This document shows positions 53,599 through 62,679 of a DNA stretch of 64,000 nucleotides, one piece after another. Position 1 is the stretch's first letter. The number at the start of each line of letters is the position of its first letter. The notes under the pieces were generated by a model. The model made no database searches. It saw only the letters and a list, made by a program, of their open reading frames with translations, and had not been told where the DNA came from. The position numbers and the translations under genes are program-made. Origin of the DNA: Sinanaerobacter sp. ZZT-01 (GTDB lineage Bacteria > Bacillota > Clostridia > Peptostreptococcales > Anaerovoracaceae); NCBI RefSeq assembly GCF_035621135.1, contig NZ_CP141728.1, positions 3,286,001 to 3,350,000 on the forward strand, given 5' to 3'.

Positions 53599-53607
53599 TG
53601 ATATAAT
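53599..53607 (+). promoter_or_regulatory. gpmI promoter, extended -10 type
   Basis: TG-A-TATAAT (TG at 53599-53600, TATAAT at 53602-53607) without a good -35. It is about 85 nt ahead of the start codon. Confidence 0.5.
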
Positions 53608-53696
53608 GTGCATGAGCTATGAAAAAACGTTTCACTCAGATACTTTTTATACTTTTTAAAAATGAGATCTTAAAAATAGAATCGAGGTTTATAACT

Positions 53697-55232
53697 ATGA
53701 AACAGACGACAATGCTTTTAATATTAGATGGTTTCGGCAAACGCAAAGCCGTTCACGGTAATGCTGTCCTTCAAGCCAAGACACCAAATCTGGATAACCT
53801 GTTTTCCAATTTTCCAAACACGCAGCTCGGAGCGAGCGGTGAAGATGTCGGACTTCCAAGTGGTCAAATGGGAAACTCTGAAGTCGGGCATCTAAATATC
53901 GGAGCAGGACGTATTGTCTATCAGGAATTGACCAAAATATCCAAAGCAATTAAAGAAGGTTCCTTTCAAAACAATAAAGCCATCCTTTCTGCTATGAATC
54001 ATGCTTTGAAAGATCAAACTGCTCTTCATATTTTGGGGCTTCTCTCAGATGGCGGTGTGCACAGTCATATCAATCATCTCTTTGCCCTGCTTGATCTTGC
54101 AAAAAAACAGGGACTTAAAAAAGTATACATTCACTGTCTTTTAGATGGAAGAGATGTTCCTCCTAGGTGTGCCGGACGTTTTCTTTTATCCTTGGAAGAG
54201 CATATGAAAAAAATTGGACTCGGAAAAATTGCTACAATTGGCGGCCGCTATTACGGAATGGACCGTGATACTCGTTGGGAGCGAGAAGAACTGGCTTATG
54301 ATGCCCTTACCCTTGGGATAGGAGAAACTGCTGGAAGTGCACAAAAGGCACTTTCTGATGCCTATGAAAGAAATGAAAATGATGAGTTTGTAAAACCGAC
54401 AGTTCTAATGGAAAATGGTCAACCGATTGCAACGGTCAACGACGGAGACTCTATTATATTCTTTAATTTCCGACCAGATCGTGCAAGACAGATTACTCGT
54501 GCTTTTGTCGACCCAACCTTTACCGGCTTTAAACGAAAAAAGGAGTGTAAAAATTTATGCTATGTCTGCTTTACGCAGTACGATGCACAAATGCCGAATG
54601 TTTTAGTTGCATTCCCTCCCCAATCTTTAAAGAATACATTAGGGGAATACCTTTCCGATTTGAACTTACGTCAGCTTCGCATTGCAGAGACCGAAAAATA
54701 TGCACATGTCACCTTCTTCTTTAACGGCGGTGTGGAAGCTCCCAATAAAGGAGAAGAACGTATTCTGGTTCCCTCTCCTAAGGTTGCTACTTACGATTTG
54801 CAGCCAGAAATGAGTGCTTATGAAGTAACAGACCGTGTTTTAGAACAAATTACATCTAAAGCGTACGATGTCATTATCTTAAATTTTGCAAACTGTGACA
54901 TGGTCGGGCATACAGGAAAGATAGATGCTGCTATAAAAGCCGTTGAAACAGTAGATGAATGCGTTGGAAAAATTGCAGTTGCTCTGCAGCAAAATGATGG
55001 CCAGATGCTTTTAACGGCAGATCACGGAAATGCCGATTACATGCTGGATGATGAAGAAAATGTGATAACGGCTCATTCCTTAAGTCCGGTTCCGCTTTTA
55101 GTGATGTCTGATAAAAAAGTTACGCTAAAAGACGGAGGTGTACTCGCTGATCTCGCCCCGACTCTTCTAGACTTAATGGAACTGGATAAACCAGATGAAA
55201 TGACTGGAGTCAGCTTAATTCAACCGAAATAA
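53697..55232 (+). CDS. gpmI: Phosphoglycerate mutase, cofactor-independent
   Basis: Interconverts 3- and 2-phosphoglycerate in glycolysis. The 511-residue metalloenzyme has the alkaline-phosphatase-like core: LLILDGFG at residue 6, the phospho-serine loop QMGNSEVGHLNIG (near 60-72), the lid region GRYYGMDRDTRWER (near 186) and metal ligands in NCDMVGHTG and LLTADHGNADYM. The start at 53697 has a GAGG site about 9 nt upstream; the frame extends to 53619 without support. It is a lone gene, not with other glycolytic genes. Confidence 0.95.
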   Translation: MKQTTMLLILDGFGKRKAVHGNAVLQAKTPNLDNLFSNFPNTQLGASGEDVGLPSGQMGNSEVGHLNIGAGRIVYQELTKISKAIKEGSFQNNKAILSAMNHALKDQTALHILGLLSDGGVHSHINHLFALLDLAKKQGLKKVYIHCLLDGRDVPPRCAGRFLLSLEEHMKKIGLGKIATIGGRYYGMDRDTRWEREELAYDALTLGIGETAGSAQKALSDAYERNENDEFVKPTVLMENGQPIATVNDGDSIIFFNFRPDRARQITRAFVDPTFTGFKRKKECKNLCYVCFTQYDAQMPNVLVAFPPQSLKNTLGEYLSDLNLRQLRIAETEKYAHVTFFFNGGVEAPNKGEERILVPSPKVATYDLQPEMSAYEVTDRVLEQITSKAYDVIILNFANCDMVGHTGKIDAAIKAVETVDECVGKIAVALQQNDGQMLLTADHGNADYMLDDEENVITAHSLSPVPLLVMSDKKVTLKDGGVLADLAPTLLDLMELDKPDEMTGVSLIQPK

Positions 55233-55242
55233 AAGAACTTAT

Positions 55243-55292
55243 AAAAAATGCGTCCTTAAAGCTTCGTATAGAGCTTTTAAGACGCATTTTAC
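55243..55292 (+). terminator. Bidirectional terminator between gpmI and cobO
   Basis: AAAATGCGTC/GACGCATTTT outer stem with an inner CTTAAAGCT/AGCTTTTAAG-like arm. T runs follow on both strands, longer on the minus. Confidence 0.85.
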
Positions 55293-55330
55293 AACCTTTT
55301 CAATCTTTTGGGAAAAATTCATTTTTCATT

Positions 55331-55852
55331 TTAATATTCAACTCCCAATCGAGCATCAATTCCCGCATTATAATAATGTTTTATTTCCCGCATCTCTGTT
55401 ACCAAATCCGCACGTGCAATCAGTTCTTCAGGTGCATAGCGCCCGGTCAAAATCACTTCGGTATTCTCTGCTTTTAAATCCAAAGTCTCCAAGACATCCT
55501 CCAGCTTTAACAAATGAAAAAACAAGGCAGTATTTATCTCATCAAAGACTACCATATCATATTCATCGGAGCTGAGGATTTGCTTCATACGGTTCAAGCC
55601 CTTCTGCGCATCCTCAAAATCCCTTTGTTCCGGTTCCTGCCCGACAAAGCAATCATTCCCAAATTGCTCCATCGTTAGGTTTTCAAAATAATTTACTGCT
55701 TTCAGCTCACTGTAAGGCTTTCCTTTCATAAATTGTCCAAAAAAAACTTTGTTTCCTGCACATAAGCTGCGAAGAGAAATTCCTAACGCTGCAGTGGTTT
55801 TACCCTTTCCGTTCCCGGTGTAGAGCTGAATGTATCCTTTTTCAATCGCCAT
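55331..55852 (-). CDS. cobO: Corrinoid adenosyltransferase (CobO/BtuR/CobA type)
   Basis: Transfers the adenosyl group of ATP to cob(I)alamin, giving adenosylcobalamin. The 173-residue enzyme has the P-loop variant GNGKGKTTAALG near residue 13, FGQFMKG and VVFDEINTAL, and ends at a typical length. GAGGT lies 7-8 nt before the ATG, overlapping the upstream gene's end (2-bp gap). The upstream genes are two flavoproteins. The product would serve NrdJ at 0.8-3.2 kb. Confidence 0.93.
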   Translation of the reverse strand: MAIEKGYIQLYTGNGKGKTTAALGISLRSLCAGNKVFFGQFMKGKPYSELKAVNYFENLTMEQFGNDCFVGQEPEQRDFEDAQKGLNRMKQILSSDEYDMVVFDEINTALFFHLLKLEDVLETLDLKAENTEVILTGRYAPEELIARADLVTEMREIKHYYNAGIDARLGVEY

Positions 55853-55854
55853 CT

Positions 55855-57579
55855 TTACCTCACCTCTCTTGTTTTATCATACTTATATTCTTTATATACC
55901 CGCGCAATCTCTTCTGCAATCTTAATTCCATCCACTGCCGCAGAAACAATTCCACCTGCATATCCTGCTCCCTCTCCTGCCGGATAAATTCCTTCTATGT
56001 TACACATATACTTTCTATTCCTTAAGATACGGACTGGTGAAGAGCTTCGGCTCTCCAGTGCCGTCATGACCGCATCCTCTCGATCAAATCCTTGGATTTT
56101 TCTTCCGAGAAACGGCAAAGCTTCCTTGATCGACTCCGTAACAAATGCAGGTAAGCACTTTCTTAAGTCTGTCCAACAAACACCAGGCTTATAAGTGGGT
56201 TGTATTTTATTTTGAACATCCCCAGTATCCTTTGAAGGCATCCGATCATTCAAAAAATCTCCAACTCTTTGCGCAGGTGCATGATAATTCTTCCCGCCAA
56301 GTTCAAAAGCAAGTCTCTCATACTTTTGTTGAAAATATATCCCTGCAAGCGGATGCTCTGACTCAAAATCCTCAGTCCGCACATCTACCAATAATCCACT
56401 GTTCGCATTTTCCAAATCTCTGCTACGGTAACTCATGCCGTTGGTAACGACACCGCCCTCCTCAGAAGCGGCAGCGATGACCAGACCACCGGGACACATG
56501 CAGAACGTATAGACGCCTCTCCCATCTCTACAATGATGGGAAAGTTTATAATCAGCAGCTCCAAGGCGGTATTCGCTGTATCGTTTGCCATACTGCGATT
56601 CATCAATCATAGATTGCGGATGTTCAATTCTTACACCCATAGAAAACGGTTTTTGTTCCATCTCAACAGAGGATTCATGAAGCATCTGAAGCGTATCTCT
56701 TGCACTGTGCCCCAAGGCTAAGACAACAAAATCAGAAGGGATAAATTCGCCTTGATTGACAAATACGCCACTGACACGACCATTCTTTTTTTCAAAAGAA
56801 GTCATCTGGCTTTCAAAATGAATCTCACCTCCTAAATTTAGAATCTGCTCTCTGATATTAACAACCACTTTACGGAGTACATCTGTTCCAATGTGAGGCT
56901 TTTGCTTATAAAGAATGTCTCTGTTGCTTCCTGCAGCTACCAGCTCTTCCAGAACTTTTCTCACTCTTGGATCTTTTATTTGCGTTGTCAGCTTTCCGTC
57001 TGAAAACGCACCCGCTCCACCTTCACCAAACTGCACATTGGAATGAATGTCTAGCTTTCCATCCTCCCAAAAGCGCTGCACCTCTTCCGTACGTTGCTCC
57101 ATTGCTCTTCCCCGTTCCAGTACCAAAGGACGCAAACCCATTTGCGCAAGAAGCAAAGCACAAAACATCCCACAGGGTCCAAATCCAACGACTAAAGGTC
57201 GTTTCGTCATTCGATTTTTTACATCGACACCACCGTCTAAATTGCTGTTTTGGTCTATACAAATTCTCGGAATCACATATTCATATTGTCTCGCTACAAC
57301 AGGTTCTAGTTTTATTTTTTTATTTTTTCTCAATAAAGTTTCTTCTGCGCTTCTGCGTTCTTCTTCATTTTTAAAAGATTTGTTTTCTATTGATGCAAGC
57401 TCAAAATCAATCGAATGAACTCGCTTTATATTTCCTTTATCTCTCGCATCCAGTGACTCCTTTACGATATTCCAAGAGCTAAGTTCTAACTCCTTGCAAC
57501 GTAACTTTCTTCGAATGGCGTCCGGCAAATGAGAGAGCGGTTCCATTACATCTAATTTTATTTCATGTATACGTAACAT
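55855..57579 (-). CDS. FAD-dependent oxidoreductase, COG2509-like
   Basis: A 574-residue flavoprotein with a small N-terminal basic domain (about residues 1-95) and a FAD-binding Rossmann motif GFGPCGMFCALLLAQMGLRPLVLERG (near 130). Further family marks are GEGGAGAFSDGKLTTQ (near 186), FCMCPGGLVIAA and the C-terminal GIYPAGEGAGYAGGI. COG2509 proteins are widespread in anaerobes, but their substrate is unknown. It lies 3 bp after the COG2081-like gene and 2 bp before cobO. AAAGGAG is 6 nt before the ATG. Confidence 0.87.
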   Translation of the reverse strand: MLRIHEIKLDVMEPLSHLPDAIRRKLRCKELELSSWNIVKESLDARDKGNIKRVHSIDFELASIENKSFKNEEERRSAEETLLRKNKKIKLEPVVARQYEYVIPRICIDQNSNLDGGVDVKNRMTKRPLVVGFGPCGMFCALLLAQMGLRPLVLERGRAMEQRTEEVQRFWEDGKLDIHSNVQFGEGGAGAFSDGKLTTQIKDPRVRKVLEELVAAGSNRDILYKQKPHIGTDVLRKVVVNIREQILNLGGEIHFESQMTSFEKKNGRVSGVFVNQGEFIPSDFVVLALGHSARDTLQMLHESSVEMEQKPFSMGVRIEHPQSMIDESQYGKRYSEYRLGAADYKLSHHCRDGRGVYTFCMCPGGLVIAAASEEGGVVTNGMSYRSRDLENANSGLLVDVRTEDFESEHPLAGIYFQQKYERLAFELGGKNYHAPAQRVGDFLNDRMPSKDTGDVQNKIQPTYKPGVCWTDLRKCLPAFVTESIKEALPFLGRKIQGFDREDAVMTALESRSSSPVRILRNRKYMCNIEGIYPAGEGAGYAGGIVSAAVDGIKIAEEIARVYKEYKYDKTREVR

Positions 57580-57582
57580 TTT

Positions 57583-58875
57583 TTACTCCTTTGCAGCCGC
57601 TTTTCCCGCTCCATATCCGGAGCTCCAAGCCCATTGTAAATTAAAGCCTCCGCAGCGTCCGTCAACATCAATTAATTCCCCTGCAAAATATAACCCCGGA
57701 ACCAAAAGGGATTCCAGCGTTTTCGGATCAATTTCTTCTACCGATATACCACCGCAGGTCACTTGTGCCTCTTTGAATGACTTTGTCCCAGCAAGCTTCA
57801 AGTTCCAATGCTTCATTAAAAAAGTCAGTTCTTTTATCTTTGATTCTGTCACTCGGTAAACAGCTTCCTCTTTTTTTATTTGGCTGCGATTTAACAGTGC
57901 CGCTGCTAATTTTTCATGAATCAATCCTTTCAAGAAAAGACTCATCGAGTGCTCTGATTCTCGTTTTTGTTTTTCTATAAGTATATCTAATAATTCGGCT
58001 TCCGAAAAATTTGGAAACAAATCAATCTCCACCTCATAGGAAGCTAACTCGTCCAAACTTTTAAATCGAACAAATCTGCTGATATTAAAGACACAAATAC
58101 CGGAAATCCCTTCTTCCGTAAACTGAATTTCTCCCGTATCGACTGCCAGTTCAGCCCCTTCACAAAGCAATCTCACTTTTCCCTTTGCTCTTACGCCTTT
58201 GCAACCTCCAAAGCTTTTTTTATCACACAAAAGCGGTACCAATGCCGGAATCGGTTTTACTATATGGTGTCCAAATTCTTTCGCAAGCACATAGCCCTCT
58301 CCGGTGGAACCATATTGCAGTCCTGCCTTTCCTCCTGTTGACAAAATCACTTTTTCGGAAAAAAAGCATGTCGAATCATCAATATCCACTTTAAAAAAAT
58401 CACCATTTTTACGAATGTTTTTTACATTAGAAGAAGCTCTCACGCAGATGCCAAGCTGCTGTATTTCTGCTTCCAGTGCTTCCTTAATGATAGCGCCCTG
58501 CCCGGAATAAGGATAAATACGGCCCTCTGCCTCCTCTCTTGACAAAACACCCATTTGTAAAAAAATTTCCTCCGTCCTGCTCACATCCAGCTGTGAAAGT
58601 ATGTCAAAAGAAAAAGGTATCTTCTCTTTTTTTTCATGTGCAGCTGCGACTTCTTCTTGCCCTCTTAGATCATAGGGTGTGCAGTATTTATTCATAAAAT
58701 TGCAGCGTCCATTCCCGGTCGCCAATAATTTTTTCCCCAATAAGGTATTTTTTTCTAAGAGAAGAATTTCATTTCCCTTTCCCGTGCTTCTTGCGGCTGC
58801 AATGGCTGCCATCATTCCGGATGCACCACCGCCCACAATCATAATTTTCCATCGACATTTCTTCTCTTTTTGCAT
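57583..58875 (-). CDS. NAD(P)/FAD-dependent oxidoreductase, HI0933/YhiN family (COG2081)
   Basis: A 430-residue flavoprotein: N-terminal dinucleotide motif IMIVGGGASGMMAAIAAA, then KKLLATGNGRCN near residue 50, and near the C-terminus GGISVEEIDPKTLESLLVPGLYFAGELIDVDGRCGGFNLQWAW, the family hallmark. The substrate is unknown. I start at ATG 58875 (MQKEKK), 7 nt behind AAGGAG; a TTG at 58881 is too near that site. First gene of the flavoprotein-flavoprotein-cobO operon. Confidence 0.9.
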   Translation of the reverse strand: MQKEKKCRWKIMIVGGGASGMMAAIAAARSTGKGNEILLLEKNTLLGKKLLATGNGRCNFMNKYCTPYDLRGQEEVAAAHEKKEKIPFSFDILSQLDVSRTEEIFLQMGVLSREEAEGRIYPYSGQGAIIKEALEAEIQQLGICVRASSNVKNIRKNGDFFKVDIDDSTCFFSEKVILSTGGKAGLQYGSTGEGYVLAKEFGHHIVKPIPALVPLLCDKKSFGGCKGVRAKGKVRLLCEGAELAVDTGEIQFTEEGISGICVFNISRFVRFKSLDELASYEVEIDLFPNFSEAELLDILIEKQKRESEHSMSLFLKGLIHEKLAAALLNRSQIKKEEAVYRVTESKIKELTFLMKHWNLKLAGTKSFKEAQVTCGGISVEEIDPKTLESLLVPGLYFAGELIDVDGRCGGFNLQWAWSSGYGAGKAAAKE

Positions 58876-58977
58876 ATACAAGCTCCTTCTACCTAAAAGA
58901 TATAAAATAATTATACACTTTTTTTACCTATCAGTCATTTTATTTGTTTGTTTCTTTAAATGGCACTTTACGTCTGC

Positions 58978-59049
58978 TTGTTTTTCACTTTATTTTTTGC
59001 TATAATACATTAATTATAATCACTTATGGATTTTTAGAATCCATAAGTG
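58978..59049 (+). promoter_or_regulatory. Promoter and leader hairpin of the ACT/PFL operon
   Basis: TTGTTT (58978-58983) and TATAAT (59001-59006) with a 17-bp spacer. About 10 nt after the expected start, CACTTATGGATT/AATCCATAAGTG forms a 12-bp stem with a 5-nt loop (59021-59049). It lacks an immediate T run. Confidence 0.65.
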
Positions 59050-59108
59050 GTGGTTCCCTTCTTTTTATATGTTATATGGCAATAAAAAATTTCAGAGAGG
59101 TAAAAAAT

Positions 59109-59378
59109 ATGAGAGCGGTTATTACAGTCGTAGGAAACGACACAGTCGGGATTCTTTCCAAAGTCAGCGGTATTTGCGCAGAATATAATATTAATGTTGA
59201 AGACGTCACACAAAGCATACTCCAAGGGGTCTTCGCTATGATTATGATGGTCGATATGAGCCATTGTGCGGTAGATATCCCAACATTAAAGAAGAGCTTC
59301 GAAAAAGCCCAGGAAGAAATGGGTGTTGAAATCCGCCTGACACGTACCGAAGTATTTGATGCGATGCACCGGATTTAA
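59109..59378 (+). CDS. ACT-domain protein (UPF0237)
   Basis: An 89-residue single ACT domain (MRAVITVVGNDTVGILSKVSGICAEYNINVEDVTQSI), a fold that usually binds amino acids for allosteric control. The start at 59109 has a GAGAGG site about 8 nt upstream; the frame extends to 58944, but that part covers the promoter. It lies 44 bp ahead of the PFL-family gene; this pair is conserved in Firmicutes, which suggests they work together. Confidence 0.9.
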   Translation: MRAVITVVGNDTVGILSKVSGICAEYNINVEDVTQSILQGVFAMIMMVDMSHCAVDIPTLKKSFEKAQEEMGVEIRLTRTEVFDAMHRI

Positions 59379-59422
59379 ATCCTTGCAAAGAACTCATACA
59401 ATAGAAAGGATTCTTACACTAT

Positions 59423-60784
59423 ATGATTAATACAAATGATATCTTAGAAACCATTCACATGATTAACGACGAAAGTTTGGATGTCCGAACTGTTACTATG
59501 GGTATCTCTCTTCTGGATTGTGCAGATGAAGATCCAAAAAAAGCCTGTGAAAAAATATACAATAAGATTACCGAAAAAGCAAAGGATTTGGTTCCTGTTG
59601 TTGAGAGAATCAGCAATGAATACGGTATTCCCGTCGTAAACAAAAGAATCAGCGTAACTCCGATTTCTATGCTGCTGGCAAGTGCTAAAGATGCGAATCC
59701 TGTGGATTATGCAATTGCCTTGGATCAGGCAGCAAAAAAGGTGGGCGTTAACTTTATCGGTGGATTTTCTGCTCTGGTTCATAAAGGGTTCAGCGCAGGC
59801 GATCAAGAATTGATTTCCTCCATTCCTGAAGCTTTATCGAAAACAGATTTTGTCTGTTCCTCAGTCAACATTGGTTCTACCAAAAGTGGAATCAATATGG
59901 ATGCAGTAAAGATAATGGGAGCCACTATCAAACGTGCCGCAGAGCTTACAAAAGACAAGCAATGTCTAGGTGCTGCAAAATTAGTAGTATTTTGTAATGC
60001 TCCAGAAGATAATCCGTTCATGGCAGGAGCATTTCACGGTGTAGGAGAACCAGACTGCGTCATCCACGTCGGCGTCAGCGGTCCCGGTGCAGTTCGTGCC
60101 GCTCTTGAAAAAAATGCAAAAGGCTGCCGTACTGATGAAGTTGCCGAGCTGATAAAGCGAACAGCCTTTAAAATTACAAGAATGGGTCAACTTGTGGGAA
60201 CGCTTGCTGCTGAAGCTTTAGGTGTACCTTTCGGTATCGTGGACCTCAGTCTTGCACCAACTCCTGCAATCGGAGACAGCGTAGCAAATATTTTAGAAGA
60301 AATCGGTTTAGAAAGCTGCGGCTGCTGTGGTACAACTGCTGCACTTGCCATGTTGAACGATGCCGTAAAAAAAGGCGGTGTCATGGCCAGCAACCATGTC
60401 GGAGGTCTCTCCGGTGCTTTTATTCCAGTCAGTGAAGATGATGGTATGATTGCAGCTGTCCGCAAAGGTAGTTTGACGATGGAAAAGCTGGAAGCCATGA
60501 CGGCTGTCTGTTCAGTAGGAATTGATATGGTAATTATTCCCGGAGACACTAGTGATGCGGTTATCAGCGCGCTGATTGCTGACGAAGCCGCAATCGGCAT
60601 GGTGAACAGCAAAACCACTGCTGTAAGAGTCATCCCTGCAATCGGAAAGAAAATTGGCGATGAGCTTGACTTTGGAGGACTTCTCGGCTATGCGCCAGTC
60701 ATGCCGATTAGTACCTATTCACCAGAAGTTTTCATAAACCGCGGCGGCAGACTGCCCTCTCCGCTTCAAGCCTTAAAAAATTGA
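59423..60784 (+). CDS. PFL-family protein (DUF711/UPF0210)
   Basis: A 453-residue protein of the DUF711 family, related by fold to pyruvate formate-lyase-like proteins. It carries [14 protein letters not shown] near residue 112, [21 protein letters not shown] near 200 and [17 protein letters not shown] near 293, a Cys-rich loop. The activity is unknown; no radical-SAM activase is nearby and the glycyl-radical motif is not evident. AAAGGA precedes the ATG. The ACT-domain gene precedes it. Confidence 0.88.
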   Translation: MINTNDILETIHMINDESLDVRTVTMGISLLDCADEDPKKACEKIYNKITEKAKDLVPVVERISNEYGIPVVNKRISVTPISMLLASAKDANPVDYAIALDQAAKKVGVNFIGGFSALVHKGFSAGDQELISSIPEALSKTDFVCSSVNIGSTKSGINMDAVKIMGATIKRAAELTKDKQCLGAAKLVVFCNAPEDNPFMAGAFHGVGEPDCVIHVGVSGPGAVRAALEKNAKGCRTDEVAELIKRTAFKITRMGQLVGTLAAEALGVPFGIVDLSLAPTPAIGDSVANILEEIGLESCGCCGTTAALAMLNDAVKKGGVMASNHVGGLSGAFIPVSEDDGMIAAVRKGSLTMEKLEAMTAVCSVGIDMVIIPGDTSDAVISALIADEAAIGMVNSKTTAVRVIPAIGKKIGDELDFGGLLGYAPVMPISTYSPEVFINRGGRLPSPLQALKN

Positions 60785-60800
60785 TTAAAGAGGTATTCTA

Positions 60801-61655
60801 TTGTTTCGATTTATAAAATCCATACTTCGTATTCTTGTGCTTTGTATTATGGTCAGTGTACTTGTTTACACATATGCCCGGTATTTAGAGCCTAAAATGC
60901 TGCAAACCAAGGACATAACCATTCTTTCCACACAGGTTCAAAACCAAGCGGAAAATTTAACGATTGTTGCATTTGCAGATACGCATTTCAGTGAGTATTA
61001 TACCTGTAAAGATTTTCAAAAGGTAGTAACGCAAATCAACAGCCTAAATCCAGATTTAGTTTTTTTCTTAGGTGACTTAATTGATAATTACGATACTTAT
61101 GATGATGATACCAACGAAATATCAAAGCAGTTATCTTCGATTGAAGCAAAAATCGGTAAATTAGCTATTTTCGGTAATCACGATTACGGTGGCGGATCTG
61201 AAAATTATTATGAAACGATCATGAATGACGGCGGCTTCCATGTTTTAATCAATGAATATTACGGTTTGGACGATTCTGGAATCGGTATTATCGGCATCGA
61301 TGATATGCTGATTGGATACGGAAACAGCGAAATCGCGTCCTACAGCCGTCCCGATTACTTTAATCTTGTATTATGTCACGAGCCGGATGTAATTGATGAA
61401 ATACTGAATTATAATGTTGATCTTATGCTCTCCGGACATACCCATGGAAGACAGGTAGATATTCCACTTTTTGACTCCTATATTCTTCCACCTTATGGAA
61501 AAAAATATCCAAAAGGACACTATACTTTTGAGAATGAACGGAGAACACAGCTTTACGTTAATTCGGGCCTCGGCACCACAAAGCTGCCTTTACGCTTTTT
61601 GTCACCGCCAGAAATTACACATCTTCTTCTTCAATCAGAAACCAACGAAGATTGA
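60801..61655 (+). CDS. Membrane-anchored metallophosphoesterase
   Basis: A 284-residue protein with an N-terminal membrane helix (about residues 7-28) and a calcineurin-like phosphoesterase domain. Metal-site motifs are FADTHF, FFLGDLIDN, FGNHDYGG, LCHEPD and SGHTHGRQ. It resembles YkuE-type phosphodiesterases that act at the cell surface or in lipid-phosphate turnover. It starts at TTG (60801), 7 nt behind AAAGAGG, 16 bp after the PFL-family gene, so it may be the third gene of that operon. Confidence 0.9.
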   Translation: MFRFIKSILRILVLCIMVSVLVYTYARYLEPKMLQTKDITILSTQVQNQAENLTIVAFADTHFSEYYTCKDFQKVVTQINSLNPDLVFFLGDLIDNYDTYDDDTNEISKQLSSIEAKIGKLAIFGNHDYGGGSENYYETIMNDGGFHVLINEYYGLDDSGIGIIGIDDMLIGYGNSEIASYSRPDYFNLVLCHEPDVIDEILNYNVDLMLSGHTHGRQVDIPLFDSYILPPYGKKYPKGHYTFENERRTQLYVNSGLGTTKLPLRFLSPPEITHLLLQSETNED

Positions 61656-61710
61656 GCTACTTTTATATAAAGTTTAAGAAGAAAACAAATTGAATTTTCT
61701 ATTAGGACTA

Positions 61711-61751
61711 AAAAAAGAAACACGAAGTGAATCACTTCGTGTTTCTTTTTT
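61711..61751 (+). terminator. Bidirectional terminator
   Basis: GAAACACGAAGTGA/TCACTTCGTGTTTC palindromic stem with flanking A6 and T7, between the converging phosphoesterase and PHP genes. Confidence 0.9.
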
Positions 61752-62577
61752 ATGCACTCTTCCCATTTGTATACTCTGAAAAAGCAATTTCATAGGGCTT
61801 CCGCTTTTTATAGAGTGTTACTGTCTTATACCCTAATTTCTTTAACAGTTCGACGGTCTCTTGAAAGCCAGCTCCGATTTCCGGTGCACTATGTGCATCA
61901 GAACCGATTGTAAGATGCGTACCGCCAAGTTTCTTATAAAGAGATAAAATATCCCAATCCGGCATCAGACCTGCGGAATATTGTCTTAATCCTGAGGTAT
62001 TGACTTCAATCCCTTTTCCTTTTTTAATGACTTCCTTTAGAATCTCCGTTATTTTTTCCTCGTATTCCTCTATAAGATTTATTTTTATTCCGGATCTGGC
62101 ACAATACCTTTTTATTAAATCAAAATGAGCTAAGCAATCAAATTTTCCCCATTGAACAAGTTCATAAAGACTATCTATATATTTTTGCATATAAAACGAT
62201 CGATTGGCTTGCGTGTAGTCAATATCACCGAAATCAACATCTCCTTTGATCTTATGTGCAGAAGCTAAAACAAAGTCAAAGGGATATTCATTTATCAGCT
62301 TTTCGCTGTAAATTGGATAAATATGTGGCTGACCCAATTCCACCCCATACTTTATCACAAGCAATCCTTTAAAAATTTGGCGTGCCTCTTCTATCTCTTT
62401 AAAAAATAGCTCCGGTTGATAAAAAACATATTCTTGATTCACCTGCGTTGGTTCAAAATGGTCTGTAATTGCAATTTCCTTTACCCCTTTTGAAATGGCA
62501 GATTGACAAACATCCATTAATGTATCTTTACCATCCGTAGAATTTGTTGTGTGTACGTGATAATCATAGTAATACAT
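61750..62577 (-). CDS. PHP-family phosphatase (histidinol-phosphatase-like)
   Basis: A 275-residue PHP-domain phosphoesterase. Metal-site motifs are DYHVHTTNS, AITDHFEP, GVELGQPH, LASAHKI, LAHFDL, GIEVNTSG and TIGSDAHS. The architecture matches HisJ-type histidinol phosphatase, but no his genes are near, so the substrate is not certain. The start at 62577 has GGAGG 5 nt upstream; the ATG at 62589 overlaps that site. Confidence 0.87.
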   Translation of the reverse strand: MYYYDYHVHTTNSTDGKDTLMDVCQSAISKGVKEIAITDHFEPTQVNQEYVFYQPELFFKEIEEARQIFKGLLVIKYGVELGQPHIYPIYSEKLINEYPFDFVLASAHKIKGDVDFGDIDYTQANRSFYMQKYIDSLYELVQWGKFDCLAHFDLIKRYCARSGIKINLIEEYEEKITEILKEVIKKGKGIEVNTSGLRQYSAGLMPDWDILSLYKKLGGTHLTIGSDAHSAPEIGAGFQETVELLKKLGYKTVTLYKKRKPYEIAFSEYTNGKSA

Positions 62578-62679
62578 GTTTACCTCCATCCTTCTCTTTC
62601 CCTCAATACCTATATTAAATCTGTATGATTAAATCAAGTATAAGCGCAAGTTAAATGCAGGTTAAATTGCAAATAATAT

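Noticed and set aside
60187-60633. Open frame of 148 codons on the minus strand inside the PFL-family gene
   Set aside because: Antisense shadow of a conserved gene; no promoter, ribosome site or recognisable domain.
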